Positions 42,509-51,565 of a DNA stretch of 64,000 nucleotides are shown in pieces. This stretch comes from Halioglobus maricola (lineage in GTDB: Bacteria > Pseudomonadota > Gammaproteobacteria > Pseudomonadales > Halieaceae). The stretch spans positions 2,184,501 to 2,248,500 of the forward strand of contig NZ_CP036422.1 of NCBI RefSeq assembly GCF_009388985.1, written 5' to 3'. How positions within the stretch are numbered: position 1 is the first letter of the stretch; each line of letters opens with the position of its first letter. Both the position numbers and the translations under genes were made by a program. The notes below the pieces were generated by a model. It worked only from the letters and a program-made list of their open reading frames with translations, searched no databases and had not been told where the DNA came from.

Positions 42509-45201
42509 GCTTGCGCCTCTTGAATCTGTACCCGGCACACCGCTTCCAGGCCGCAATAATTACAGGCATTTGCGAGCGGATCTACCGTGGCCTCCCCCGC
42601 CACGAAGGCCTCTGCCAGTGCTGTTAAATTCTGCCGCCAACTGTCGACCAGCGCCGGCCAGTCGTCGATACCCTCCTCCCAGCGTTTGATCGCTGCGCCG
42701 ACATCATCCTTGATGCCAGGCACACCAGTCGCGGCCCCGAGGCCGACAAACTTGCTTTCGCGCGCTCTTACCTGGGCAAAGCTGGCAGCGTCGACGCCAG
42801 TGGCTATCCCATAGAGCGGTAACTGGGGCTGGCGCATGCGCTCGCCAAGCCAATCGGCCAGGCCATTGCGTCCGGATTTATAATCAATTACCAAACGCTC
42901 ACCGCCGGCCAGAGTGTCTATTCGGTCTACTCGCAGACGAAATGGAATTCCCGCCAGCTCCATTTCCAGCGAAGCCTCTCGTTCAGTGACCGCAAATGGG
43001 TCGCGCTGACTCTCGAGGGCAAGCCATTCGAGCATCAGGTTTTCGAGTCGTTGCTGCTCGATATCCAGGCAGGCAGCCCCTGCGATTTGTCGCTGTGCCT
43101 GTGACATCTCCGCTACGGCGGTCGCAGCTGCGCGCCGGGCAGCCAAACGCCGCTCAGGCTCAGGCATTGCCACAAGCGTGTCACTGTTCTCGATTTCTCC
43201 CCAGAGAATAAAAAGCGCGCCATGGAGCAGATTGCCCCGCTCAGAGGCAGACAAACCCACCACGGGGTCGCCGAGCGGTTCGAGGTGAAGTCGGTGACGG
43301 GCAAAGGCCTTGAATGGGCAGGCAGCCTGGTTCTGCAGAATGCTGCTACCACCGCTAATTGTCTCGAGTTCAGGGCCTGCTGCCGGCGGCGCTGCGCTGT
43401 CAACAACGGTCTCGCGGTTTGCGTCAGCTTGTCGCCGCCGCCATTCCTCGGGGATCGTTGCAGTAGAGGAAGCCGCCGTGATGTCGAAACCCTCCAACAG
43501 GGCGCTGGGAAGCTCAGACACGCCGTCAATCTCGAGCGCGTAACTGATGAACAATGAATTGCAGGCGCCTCGATACTGGCTTAACAAGCCGACGGCATAC
43601 TCCCATTCGCGCTCCGGACTGCAATGGGGCATGTCTGACGCGCGCTGCAATGCGGTCGGAATAAACGGATTGGGACGGGCCGGAGCGGGCCAGCGATTTC
43701 CCTGAAAACCACTCAACCACAGTGCGTCAAATTGCAGGCCTGCCCCCTCTAGCGGCCCCAGCACCTGGATGGAGCTGTCGGCCGTCTGGGGCTGCGACAC
43801 CTGATCCTGACAGCAGCGCCGCAACAGCGCGAGGGCACTGGCCAGCGTGATTTCACCACTGTGCTCGTCAAAGCCGGCAAATGTATCGAGCACCTCAAAC
43901 CATCGTGTCACCTGCTGATGTTCGATACTGTCCAGTGGCCCACTGCCGGGCCATTGCCAGCATTCCAGAATGGCGCCGATGCTGGCCACCCACGCCGCAG
44001 GAGTTTGCTGTGCATGCAGCAAGCGCAGCTCATCGGCCTTGCGCAAGGCGGCACCCAGGGCTGTGCCGCTCTCTCCGGCCACCTCAACCTGCTGGGCCAA
44101 ATAGCGCAGTCGTCCAGTGTCAATACTGGCCGCCCCATCCTGGCTCAGACGCTTAACCAGTTGCACCAGTTTGTCTTCATCGAGGTCACTGGCCATTGTG
44201 AAGCGCGAGCCCAACAACATCAGCAGAACATCGAGCTCAACTTCGCCTGTCTGTACCTCAAGCATTGCGAGTGCATCTCGCACCACGGGTGCCCGGTCGA
44301 GTGAGATGCCGGTCGAGAAATTCACTGGCAGGGAAGTGTAGTTGGCGCCGAGGCAATCAAACTCTCGACGCAACGCATACTCCAAAGCCGCGCGATCGCC
44401 GTGCATATCAGATAGCACAATGCCGAATGTCAGCGCCGGTGTCTCTCGGTAATGCCTGGCTGCAGCCGCGGCAACAGCATCAATTTCGCTGCGCTTGTCA
44501 TCGAACGCGATAACTTGCGGCAACACATCGCCCTGCGCGCCGCTGATGGGTGCATGCGAAGCAGCTAATTGATCGAGTGAATCGACAAACAACCGGGGGA
44601 TATCGTCGAAGTCGAGAAGGCGCACCTCATCACACGGTTCCAGCCCTGCCACGCCAAGAAGATCGGTAAGAGCATCACTGAGCGTGCCCGCTGCCAGGTC
44701 AGCAAGCACAGCCTCCATTCGCTCCAGCCAACGCAGGTAGCAGGCACAATCAGGATCGAGCTGGAACTGCGAACGTATGCCTCGCTCTGAAATATCAATC
44801 CTTGCACGTAACAGATTCTCGCGCGCCTGCTGCGCCAGCGCGGCAGCGCTGTCCAGTTGCAGCAGATGATAGCCGCCATTGGCGGCCTGATCCTCTTTGA
44901 TGACCCGCTGCCACAGTTCGCGCATGTGTAAGCTACTGAGCAATCGTCGTGGCGCCACCTGCCCCAGCGCCACTGCCTGACGCCAACGTTTTTCGAGGTA
45001 GGCCTCGATTGAATAGACCCGAACAGAGGGCCAGCTCTGGAGCCCGGCCTGTGCCTGGCGAACATTCCAGGCCTCCCTGAGCTTACGCCCGAGGCGCAGG
45101 TTGGGCGTGAGTATGACCCTCCCCTGCTCCAGAATGGGGTACAGGGGCGTTAAATCGTACGCGACAGCGTTTTCCGTTTGCGGCAACGTTGCCTCCTGCA
45201 T
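42505..45201 (-). CDS. addB: AddB-like PD-(D/E)XK nuclease (probable DNA repair protein)
   Basis: This 898-residue protein has an inactive helicase-like N-terminal region (ILTPNLRLGRKLREAW) and a C-terminal nuclease: LVIDYKSGRNGLADWL (the D...YKSG core) with Cys residues framing it, NQAACPFKAFA and CNYCGLEAVC (C-x2-C-x5-C), which match the 4Fe-4S cluster of AddB. It corresponds to the 'probable DNA repair protein' family found beside AddA in many gammaproteobacteria. It is the first gene of the pair. Confidence 0.9.
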   Translation of the reverse strand: MQEATLPQTENAVAYDLTPLYPILEQGRVILTPNLRLGRKLREAWNVRQAQAGLQSWPSVRVYSIEAYLEKRWRQAVALGQVAPRRLLSSLHMRELWQRVIKEDQAANGGYHLLQLDSAAALAQQARENLLRARIDISERGIRSQFQLDPDCACYLRWLERMEAVLADLAAGTLSDALTDLLGVAGLEPCDEVRLLDFDDIPRLFVDSLDQLAASHAPISGAQGDVLPQVIAFDDKRSEIDAVAAAAARHYRETPALTFGIVLSDMHGDRAALEYALRREFDCLGANYTSLPVNFSTGISLDRAPVVRDALAMLEVQTGEVELDVLLMLLGSRFTMASDLDEDKLVQLVKRLSQDGAASIDTGRLRYLAQQVEVAGESGTALGAALRKADELRLLHAQQTPAAWVASIGAILECWQWPGSGPLDSIEHQQVTRWFEVLDTFAGFDEHSGEITLASALALLRRCCQDQVSQPQTADSSIQVLGPLEGAGLQFDALWLSGFQGNRWPAPARPNPFIPTALQRASDMPHCSPEREWEYAVGLLSQYRGACNSLFISYALEIDGVSELPSALLEGFDITAASSTATIPEEWRRRQADANRETVVDSAAPPAAGPELETISGGSSILQNQAACPFKAFARHRLHLEPLGDPVVGLSASERGNLLHGALFILWGEIENSDTLVAMPEPERRLAARRAAATAVAEMSQAQRQIAGAACLDIEQQRLENLMLEWLALESQRDPFAVTEREASLEMELAGIPFRLRVDRIDTLAGGERLVIDYKSGRNGLADWLGERMRQPQLPLYGIATGVDAASFAQVRARESKFVGLGAATGVPGIKDDVGAAIKRWEEGIDDWPALVDSWRQNLTALAEAFVAGEATVDPLANACNYCGLEAVCRVQIQEAQA

Positions 45202-45309
45202 GTGCTGTGTGAGCGCCTATCAAAAACGTGCTCGCTGCTATAGAATGTCGCGCCGCCGTGGCCCGAATACTGCGGCGAGGAAAGCGTTTTACTCTATCAG
45301 GTAACGTCC

Positions 45310-46386
45310 ATGAGCAACAACGAAGTACACAATATTAACGTCGACTCCCAAGGCGTTCTGATCACTCCCGAGCAGCTGTGGGAAGCACTGCCGATGTCCG
45401 ACGCCGTGAGCCAGACCGTCGCCGACAGTCGTCAGGTCATCTGGGACATCCTCGACCGCAAGGACCATCGCCTGTTTGTCGTGGTAGGCCCCTGCTCTAT
45501 CCATGATACCGAAGCCGCTATGGACTACGCTCGCCGCCTCAAAGCCCTGGCGGACGAATTGGACGATACCCTGTATATCGTCATGCGTGTCTACTTTGAA
45601 AAGCCCCGCACCACGGTGGGCTGGAAAGGCTTAATCAACGACCCGCACCTGGATGACTCGTTCAAGATCGAGGAAGGCCTGCACATCGGCCGCAAGTTGC
45701 TGCTCGATATTCTCGAGCTCGGCCTGCCTACGTCCACCGAGGCGCTTGATCCTATTTCTCCCCAGTACCTGCAGGACCTGATCAGTTGGTCGGCCATTGG
45801 CGCCCGGACCACCGAATCTCAGACACACCGGGAAATGGCCAGCGGCCTCTCCTCTGCCGTGGGTTTCAAGAACGGTACGGACGGCGGACTGACAGTGGCT
45901 ACCAATGCCCTCAACTCGGTATCCAATCCGCATCGTTTCCTCGGCATCAATCGCCAGGGACAGGTGTCGGTATTTACCACCAAAGGCAACGGCTACGGCC
46001 ACATTGTCCTGCGCGGCGGCAGCTCAGGCCCGAACTACGATTCTGTACATATTCGTCTGTGCGAAGAGGCGCTGGAAAAAGCGAAACTGGCCAAGAACAT
46101 CATGGTCGACTGCTCCCACGCCAACTCCAGCAAAAAGCCGGAGCTGCAACCGCTAGTCGTTGAGAACGTGGGTAACCAGGTGATCGAAGGCAACAATTCA
46201 ATCCTGGGTCTGATGATTGAGTCCAATATCAATGCCGGCAATCAGTCGATCCCAGCCAATCTTGAGGACCTGGAATATGGCGTTTCGGTCACTGATGGTT
46301 GTATCGATTGGGAGACCACCGAGACTACCCTCCGCAACTTGCGTGACACCGTAAAGGATGCGTTGAAAGCGCGTCAGTCTGGCTAG
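45310..46386 (+). CDS. aroG: 3-deoxy-7-phosphoheptulonate (DAHP) synthase, class I AroF/G type
   Basis: This 358-residue enzyme has FVVVGPCSIHDTEAAMDYA, VMRVYFEKPRTTVGWKGLI, EALDPISPQYLQDLISWSAI, GARTTESQTHREMASGLS, GFKNGTDGGL, and IMVDCSHANSSKKP with DGCIDW at the end, all class I DAHP synthase features. It condenses PEP and erythrose 4-phosphate, the first step of aromatic amino acid synthesis, normally feedback-inhibited. A strong intrinsic terminator follows. The exact isoenzyme (F, G or H) is not fixed by sequence, so the symbol is provisional. Confidence 0.93.
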   Translation: MSNNEVHNINVDSQGVLITPEQLWEALPMSDAVSQTVADSRQVIWDILDRKDHRLFVVVGPCSIHDTEAAMDYARRLKALADELDDTLYIVMRVYFEKPRTTVGWKGLINDPHLDDSFKIEEGLHIGRKLLLDILELGLPTSTEALDPISPQYLQDLISWSAIGARTTESQTHREMASGLSSAVGFKNGTDGGLTVATNALNSVSNPHRFLGINRQGQVSVFTTKGNGYGHIVLRGGSSGPNYDSVHIRLCEEALEKAKLAKNIMVDCSHANSSKKPELQPLVVENVGNQVIEGNNSILGLMIESNINAGNQSIPANLEDLEYGVSVTDGCIDWETTETTLRNLRDTVKDALKARQSG

Positions 46387-46407
46387 ACATCGCAGCTGAC
46401 GACTCAT

Positions 46408-46433
46408 AAGGCGGGCTTAGGCTCGCCTTTTTT
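46408..46433 (+). terminator. Intrinsic terminator of the DAHP synthase gene
   Basis: AAGGCGGGC-tta-GGCTCGCCTT stem followed by TTTTTT, 22 bp after the stop codon. Confidence 0.85.
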
Positions 46434-46479
46434 GTGTTCAGCCATGCGTGACCGCATGTGATCACCCGCAGCCGCGCAC

Positions 46480-46506
46480 AAAAAAGGCGAGCCGGAGCTC
46501 GCCTTT
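46480..46506 (-). terminator. Intrinsic terminator of nfuA (minus strand)
   Basis: AGGCGAGC-cgga-GCTCGCCT stem; the six A residues before it on the + strand are the U-tract of the minus-strand transcript. It lies 20 bp after the nfuA stop. A separate small CATGCG/CGCATG stem sits between the two terminators. Confidence 0.85.
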
Positions 46507-46525
46507 GATGGGAGAGAGACAGAAC

Positions 46526-47101
46526 TCAGTAATAAGCCTGAGACTTGTCCGAGTGGTCAGTGGTGTCGCGGACGCCGGCAAGCTCAGGAAGCTGCTCGAG
46601 CAGCGTCTTCTCTACGCCGCCTTTCAGCGTCTGATCAACAGCAGAGCAGCCCTGACAGCCGCCACCGAATTCCAGAACAGCAAATTTGTCCTCTGTGAGC
46701 TCCACGAGGCTAACTTCCCCGCCGTGGGCGGCGAGTGCCGGGTTCACCTCGTTGTAGAGCACATAGTTGATGCGATCTTCCAGCGGGCTGTCCTCATTGA
46801 CACGGGGCATCTTGGCATTGGGGGCCTTGATGGTGAGCTGACCACCCATGCGGTCCTTGTTGTAGTCCACGAGGGCGTCTTCCAGGAACGGCAGTGAGCG
46901 CTCGTCGAAGTAGGCGGTGAACTTATCGTACTTGCGCTGCTCATCCTCCTCTTTGATGTCGCCATCGCGGCAGTAGGCGATGCAGGTTTCAGCGCGGGGG
47001 GTGCCGGGCTGGTTGATAAAGACACGGACGCCGAGTGCATCTTCCTGTTTGGAGAGGAGTTCAGCAAGGTAGTCCTGCGCAGATTCGGTGATAGTGATCA
47101 T
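46526..47101 (-). CDS. nfuA: Fe/S biogenesis protein NfuA
   Basis: This 191-residue protein has a degenerate A-type N-terminal domain ([20 protein letters not shown]) and a C-terminal Nfu domain with the cluster-ligating CxxC in [13 protein letters not shown]. It carries and delivers 4Fe-4S clusters to client enzymes, useful here for sulfite reductase and AddB. ATG start at 47101. Confidence 0.96.
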   Translation of the reverse strand: MITITESAQDYLAELLSKQEDALGVRVFINQPGTPRAETCIAYCRDGDIKEEDEQRKYDKFTAYFDERSLPFLEDALVDYNKDRMGGQLTIKAPNAKMPRVNEDSPLEDRINYVLYNEVNPALAAHGGEVSLVELTEDKFAVLEFGGGCQGCSAVDQTLKGGVEKTLLEQLPELAGVRDTTDHSDKSQAYY

Positions 47102-47177
47102 GCAAATCGATCCTGAGTAAATCAGTCGGGTATATTATGGGAATTGGGGCCGTGTGGCGAATATTCAAGAGCCAAAA

Positions 47178-47201
47178 CTATATCAAATATTTTTGATATA
47201 G
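47178..47201. promoter_or_regulatory. Perfect 10-bp-arm palindrome over the metH promoter
   Basis: CTATATCAAA-TATT-TTTGATATAG is a perfect inverted repeat of 24 bp. It overlaps the predicted -35 of metH, so a repressor bound there would block transcription. Its AT-rich ATATCAA...TTGATAT form suits an ArsR-family operator such as that of SahR, which controls methionine-cycle genes in Proteobacteria; that link is an inference. Confidence 0.55.
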
Positions 47202-47221
47202 CATCGAAGACCTGCTAGGAT
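47193..47221 (+). promoter_or_regulatory. Sigma70 promoter of metH
   Basis: -35 TTGATA (47193-47198), 17-bp spacer, -10 TAGGAT (47216-47221). Predicted start near 47228, leaving a ~27-nt leader with CAGG before the ATG at 47255. Confidence 0.6.
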
Positions 47222-47254
47222 GCGCCCCGATTTTTGACAAATATCAGGTTGATC

Positions 47255-50200
47255 ATGAGCAGTACCCCTAGCAATGCCCTCCTCCAGGCTCTCCAGCAGC
47301 GCATCCTTGTTATCGATGGCGCCATGGGCACCATGATTCAGGCTGAAGGCCTTGAGGAAAAGGACTATCGCGGGGAGCGATTTGCCGAGCACGGTACTGA
47401 CCTCAAGGGCAATAACGACATTCTCTGCATGACTCGCCCGGATATCGTCGGCAAGATCCACCGCGCCTACCTCGAAGCTGGCGCAGATATCATCGAGACC
47501 TGTAATTTCAATGCCACCTCGATCGGCCAGGAAGACTATAACCTGGGCGCTGTGGCGTATGAATTGAACCTGGCCTCCGCCCGGGTGGCGCGCAAAGTGG
47601 CAGACGAGGTCACTGCAGAAACCCCGGACAAGCCACGATTTGTCGCTGGGGTGCTTGGCCCTACACCAAAGACTGCATCGATATCACCAGACGTTAACGA
47701 CCCGGGTGCCCGCAGCATTACCTTTGAGCAACTGCGCCAGAGCTACCTCGAAGCCACGCTCGCACTCATTGAAGGCGACGTCGATCTGATTCTGATCGAA
47801 ACCATTTTTGACACCCTGAACGCAAAAGCGGCCGTGTTCGCAGTCAAAGATGCGTTCGCCCAGGCTGGCGTCGAACTGCCCATCATGATCTCGGTGACCT
47901 TTCCCGACGTCAGTGGGCGCGTATTGTCCGGCCAGAACCCCGAGGCCTTCTACAACGCGATTGCCCATGCCAAGCCGCTTATCGTCGGCAGCAACTGTGG
48001 CCGCCGCTACAAGGAAATTCGGCCGTTCCTGGAGGATCTGTCGAACGCCGCCGAATGCTACTTCAGTGCCCACCTGAATGCCGGGCTCCCAAACGCCTTT
48101 GGGGACTTCGACGAAACGCCTGAAATCATGCATGAAGACTTCGCGGATTTTGCCGAGCGTGGATTTCTCAACCTCGCGGGCGGTTGCTGCGGCACAACGC
48201 CGGAGCACATTCGCGCCATCAGCCAGGCTGTTGCCGACAAAGCCCCCCGCCAGATTCCACAGCGCAGTAAAGCCGCGCGCCTGAGTGGCCTTGAGCCCTT
48301 TAATATTACCGCTGACAGCCTGTTCGTTAACGTTGGCGAGCGCTGTAACGTGACCGGTTCTGCGCGGTTTAAGCGCCTGGTCCTTGAAGGTGACTATGAA
48401 ACCGCACTGGATGTGGCGCGCACCCAGGTTGAAGACGGCGCCCAGATCATCGATGTGAACATGGATGAAGGCATGCTCGATGCCAAAGAAGCCATGGTCA
48501 CGTTCCTCAATCTCATCGCGTCCGAACCCGATATCGCCCGGGTCCCCATTATGGTCGATTCGTCGAAGTGGGAAGTGATCGAGGCAGGGCTGCAGTGTAT
48601 CGCGGGTAAGGCCATTGTTAATTCCATCAGCCTCAAGGCTGGCGAAGAGGAATTCCTGGAGCAAGCGCGTCTCTGCCTCAAGTATGGCGCGGCTGTGGTG
48701 GTGATGGCATTCGACGAAGACGGTCAGGCCGACAACCTGGAGCGTCGCAAACAGATCTGTAAGCGTTCCTACGATCTGTTGGTCAACGATGTCGGCATGT
48801 CGCCGAACGACATAATTTTCGATCCCAACATTTTTGCTGTGGCTACCGGTATCGAAGAGCACAACAATTACGCGGTGGATTTCATCGAGGGCACGCGCTA
48901 TATCAAGCAGGAACTGCCCGGTGCGCTAGTCTCCGGCGGAGTCTCGAACGTGTCCTTCTCGTTCCGCGGCAACAACGCGGTTCGCGAGGCTATTCACTCA
49001 GTATTCCTGTACCACGCTATTCGCGCAGGGATGGACATGGGCATCGTTAACGCGGGCCAGTTGGCGGTATATGACGAGTTGGCAGACGACCTGCGAGAGG
49101 CCGTTGAAGATGTGGTTCTCAATCGCCGCGAGGATGGAACCGAACGCCTGCTGGATATCGCAGAGAGATATCGAGACAGTGGCGGTGGCGCGGCTCGCGT
49201 TGAAGACCTGAGTTGGCGTGAGGAAGACGTTGCGAAGCGCCTGGAATATGCCCTGGTAAAAGGCATAAACACCTACATTGTTGAAGATGCTGAAGCCGCG
49301 AGACAAACATTCGAACGCCCGATTCAGGTGATCGAAGGCCCATTGATGGACGGCATGAATGTGGTCGGCGACCTGTTTGGCGAGGGCAAAATGTTCCTGC
49401 CACAAGTCGTGAAAAGTGCTCGCGTGATGAAGCAGGCCGTCGCCTACCTGCAGCCCTACATTGAGGATGCCAAAGAGTCCGGCAATTCCAGCAACGGCAA
49501 GATTCTCATGGCCACGGTGAAAGGCGACGTCCATGACATCGGCAAAAATATTGTTGGGGTGGTGCTTCAGTGTAACAATTTTGAAGTGATTGACCTGGGC
49601 GTAATGGTGCCCTGTGAAGAAATTCTGCGTGTAGCTAAGGAAGAAGACGTCGACATCATCGGCCTCAGTGGCCTGATCACGCCATCGCTAGACGAAATGG
49701 TGCACGTCGCAGCAGAAATGCAGCGCCAGGAATTTGACGTTCCCCTGCTCATCGGTGGCGCCACCACATCGAACGCCCACACCGCGGTAAAAATAGACCC
49801 GCAATATGATCGCGATCTGGTTACCTACGTGCCCGACGCATCGAGAAGTGTTTCCGTCGCTACCCAATTGATGGGTGATGGCAAAGCCAGCTTTGTAGAA
49901 GAGCGTCGCGAAAACTATGAGAAAGTCCGTGAGCGTATTGCAAACCGCGAGCCTCGCAACCGCCAGTTAAGTTATGAAGCGGCGATACAGCGCGCTCCCG
50001 AAATAGACTGGGCGGGATACCAGGCCCCGAAGCCGGCGTTCACTGGTGTGCGCGTTTTCGACGATTTCCCGCTGCAAGACCTCGTAGACACTATTGATTG
50101 GACGCCCTTTTTCATCACCTGGGAACTCGCCGGAAAATTTCCTGCCATTCTCGAGGACGACAAGGTCGGCGAACAGGCCAGCGACCTGTTCCGTGATGCG

Positions 50201-50938
50201 CAAGCCATGCTCAAGCGCATTGTCGATGAAAAACTGCTAACCGCACGTGCCGCTATTGGCTTCTGGCCAGCGCAGCGCAAAGGAGCGGATGATGTCGCAC
50301 TCTATACCGATGAAAGTCGTTCTACCGAGCTGGCGACGCTGCACCATATGCGCCAGCAGACCGAGAAGCCCGGCGACAAACCCAACCTGAGCCTGGCCGA
50401 CTATGTAGCGCCCGTTGACAGCGGCGTCGCGGACTATGTGGGCGGCTTTTGCGTCACCACTGGCCTTGGCGTAGACGAGCTGGCTGCGCAGTATGAAGCT
50501 GACCACGATGACTACAACAGCATTCTGCTGAAGGCCCTGGCAGATCGGCTGGCTGAATCCTTTGCTGAGTACCTGCATCGCCATGTACGCACCGAACTAT
50601 GGGGTTACGCACCGGATGAAGCGCTGGCCAACGAAGACTTGATCCGCGAGCGCTACCAGGGAATACGCCCCGCCCCTGGCTACCCCGCCTGTCCCGACCA
50701 TACTGAAAAAGCGACCTTGTTCAGTTTGCTGGAAGCGGAGAAAAATTGTGGTGTGAAGCTCTCCGAGAGCTATGCGATGACGCCGGCTGCCTCCGTTAGC
50801 GGTTTCTACTACTCCCATCCCGACGCGCGGTACTTCGCCGTTGGCAAAATTGGGCGCGACCAGCTTGAAAGTATCGCCGCCCGCAAGGGGGAATCGGTGG
50901 ACACCATGGAGCGCTGGTTGCGCCCCAACCTGAATTAA
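47255..50938 (+). CDS. metH: Cobalamin-dependent methionine synthase
   Basis: This 1227-residue protein has the same length as E. coli MetH. Start is ATG 47255; a TTG 21 bp upstream is less likely. Domain order: homocysteine-binding barrel (~1-345, Zn ligands in GSNC and [13 protein letters not shown]), pterin-binding barrel (~355-640), cobalamin cap and Rossmann domain (~650-890, lower ligand His760 in [15 protein letters not shown]), and SAM-binding reactivation domain (~900-1227). It methylates homocysteine with methyltetrahydrofolate via methylcobalamin. An odd point is [12 protein letters not shown] where relatives read GLNCALG. DUF2970 follows 18 bp downstream. Confidence 0.96.
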   Translation: MSSTPSNALLQALQQRILVIDGAMGTMIQAEGLEEKDYRGERFAEHGTDLKGNNDILCMTRPDIVGKIHRAYLEAGADIIETCNFNATSIGQEDYNLGAVAYELNLASARVARKVADEVTAETPDKPRFVAGVLGPTPKTASISPDVNDPGARSITFEQLRQSYLEATLALIEGDVDLILIETIFDTLNAKAAVFAVKDAFAQAGVELPIMISVTFPDVSGRVLSGQNPEAFYNAIAHAKPLIVGSNCGRRYKEIRPFLEDLSNAAECYFSAHLNAGLPNAFGDFDETPEIMHEDFADFAERGFLNLAGGCCGTTPEHIRAISQAVADKAPRQIPQRSKAARLSGLEPFNITADSLFVNVGERCNVTGSARFKRLVLEGDYETALDVARTQVEDGAQIIDVNMDEGMLDAKEAMVTFLNLIASEPDIARVPIMVDSSKWEVIEAGLQCIAGKAIVNSISLKAGEEEFLEQARLCLKYGAAVVVMAFDEDGQADNLERRKQICKRSYDLLVNDVGMSPNDIIFDPNIFAVATGIEEHNNYAVDFIEGTRYIKQELPGALVSGGVSNVSFSFRGNNAVREAIHSVFLYHAIRAGMDMGIVNAGQLAVYDELADDLREAVEDVVLNRREDGTERLLDIAERYRDSGGGAARVEDLSWREEDVAKRLEYALVKGINTYIVEDAEAARQTFERPIQVIEGPLMDGMNVVGDLFGEGKMFLPQVVKSARVMKQAVAYLQPYIEDAKESGNSSNGKILMATVKGDVHDIGKNIVGVVLQCNNFEVIDLGVMVPCEEILRVAKEEDVDIIGLSGLITPSLDEMVHVAAEMQRQEFDVPLLIGGATTSNAHTAVKIDPQYDRDLVTYVPDASRSVSVATQLMGDGKASFVEERRENYEKVRERIANREPRNRQLSYEAAIQRAPEIDWAGYQAPKPAFTGVRVFDDFPLQDLVDTIDWTPFFITWELAGKFPAILEDDKVGEQASDLFRDAQAMLKRIVDEKLLTARAAIGFWPAQRKGADDVALYTDESRSTELATLHHMRQQTEKPGDKPNLSLADYVAPVDSGVADYVGGFCVTTGLGVDELAAQYEADHDDYNSILLKALADRLAESFAEYLHRHVRTELWGYAPDEALANEDLIRERYQGIRPAPGYPACPDHTEKATLFSLLEAEKNCGVKLSESYAMTPAASVSGFYYSHPDARYFAVGKIGRDQLESIAARKGESVDTMERWLRPNLN

Positions 50939-50956
50939 AAAGGAGATAAGTCCCGG

Positions 50957-51184
50957 ATGACGGATCAGCCCCACGACGAGCAGGAAGAGAAGAATTCGCT
51001 TAACCCGTTTCAGGTTATCGCCAGCGTGTTCGCCGCTGCGCTTGGGGTTCAGAGCAGTAAAAATCGAGAGCGGGATTTCAAGCAGGGCCGCGCCGGAACG
51101 TTTATCGCGGCGGGAATCATTTTCACGCTACTGTTTATCGGCGTGATGGTAGTAATTGTACAGTTGGTATTAAAAGGGGCCTGA
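50957..51184 (+). CDS. DUF2970 family small membrane protein
   Basis: This 75-residue protein has an acidic N-terminus, the conserved NPFQVIASVFAAALGVQSS segment, a basic stretch KNRERDFKQG, and one or two transmembrane helices (~48-72). DUF2970 proteins are widespread and uncharacterised in Gammaproteobacteria. It follows metH by 18 bp with an AAGGAG ribosome-binding site in the gap, so the two are probably cotranscribed. Confidence 0.88.
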   Translation: MTDQPHDEQEEKNSLNPFQVIASVFAAALGVQSSKNRERDFKQGRAGTFIAAGIIFTLLFIGVMVVIVQLVLKGA

Positions 51185-51189
51185 AAGGC

Positions 51190-51215
51190 GCCCGACGGCT
51201 AGGTGCCGGTCGGGC
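51190..51215 (+). terminator. GC-rich hairpin after the metH-DUF2970 operon
   Basis: GCCCGAC pairs with GTCGGGC around an inner GGC/GCC stem, 5 bp after the stop. No U-tract follows. It lies in the 51-bp gap before the convergent 40-aa gene, so it could serve both. Confidence 0.5.
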
Positions 51216-51235
51216 TGCGTACAGTCGGGCTGAGT

Positions 51236-51358
51236 TCAGGAAGGCATTCCTGAGAGCCAGAGATACATGAAAAATACAACGATGGAAATGACAGCTGTTG
51301 CGGCAACTGCGTCGGCAACGCCATTGTCATCGCCAGCTGAACTACTCTCTTCGGACAT
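51236..51358 (-). CDS. Small membrane protein, 40 aa
   Basis: An ATG at 51358 preceded by AGGAG at a normal distance opens a 40-codon frame ending TGA at 51236. The protein starts MSEESSSAGDDNGVADAV, an acidic Ser-rich head, followed by one hydrophobic helix (AATAVISIVVFFMYLWLS) and GMPS. The ribosome-binding site, N-out/C-in-style charge pattern and clean helix argue for a real gene. No family is recognised. It converges on DUF2970 and diverges from cysI. Confidence 0.7.
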   Translation of the reverse strand: MSEESSSAGDDNGVADAVAATAVISIVVFFMYLWLSGMPS

Positions 51359-51565
51359 CTTCTACTCCTGTGGGGGTCCTGATTCGGCCGCCATTATAAC
51401 AGCAGATTCGGCAATCCCAAGACTGCACAGGCCGTTCTGCTGAAATTCTATTAAACCGTTCTAACCTTATGAATAATCTTACTATTTACCGGGCAGTCAG
51501 TTCTGCTAATATCGCTTTCCATTTCTCCGGTCACAGAACTGGATAATCCACACGGGAACCACCAG

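Noticed and set aside
47233..47238. TTGACA hexamer just before metH as a -35 box
   Set aside because: It lies only ~20 bp from the ATG, leaving no room for a -10 and a start site serving metH; the TTGATA/TAGGAT pair upstream fits better.
47684..48862. 392-codon open frame on the minus strand inside metH
   Set aside because: Antisense to a full-length MetH with every expected motif; composition is a by-product of GC-rich codon use.
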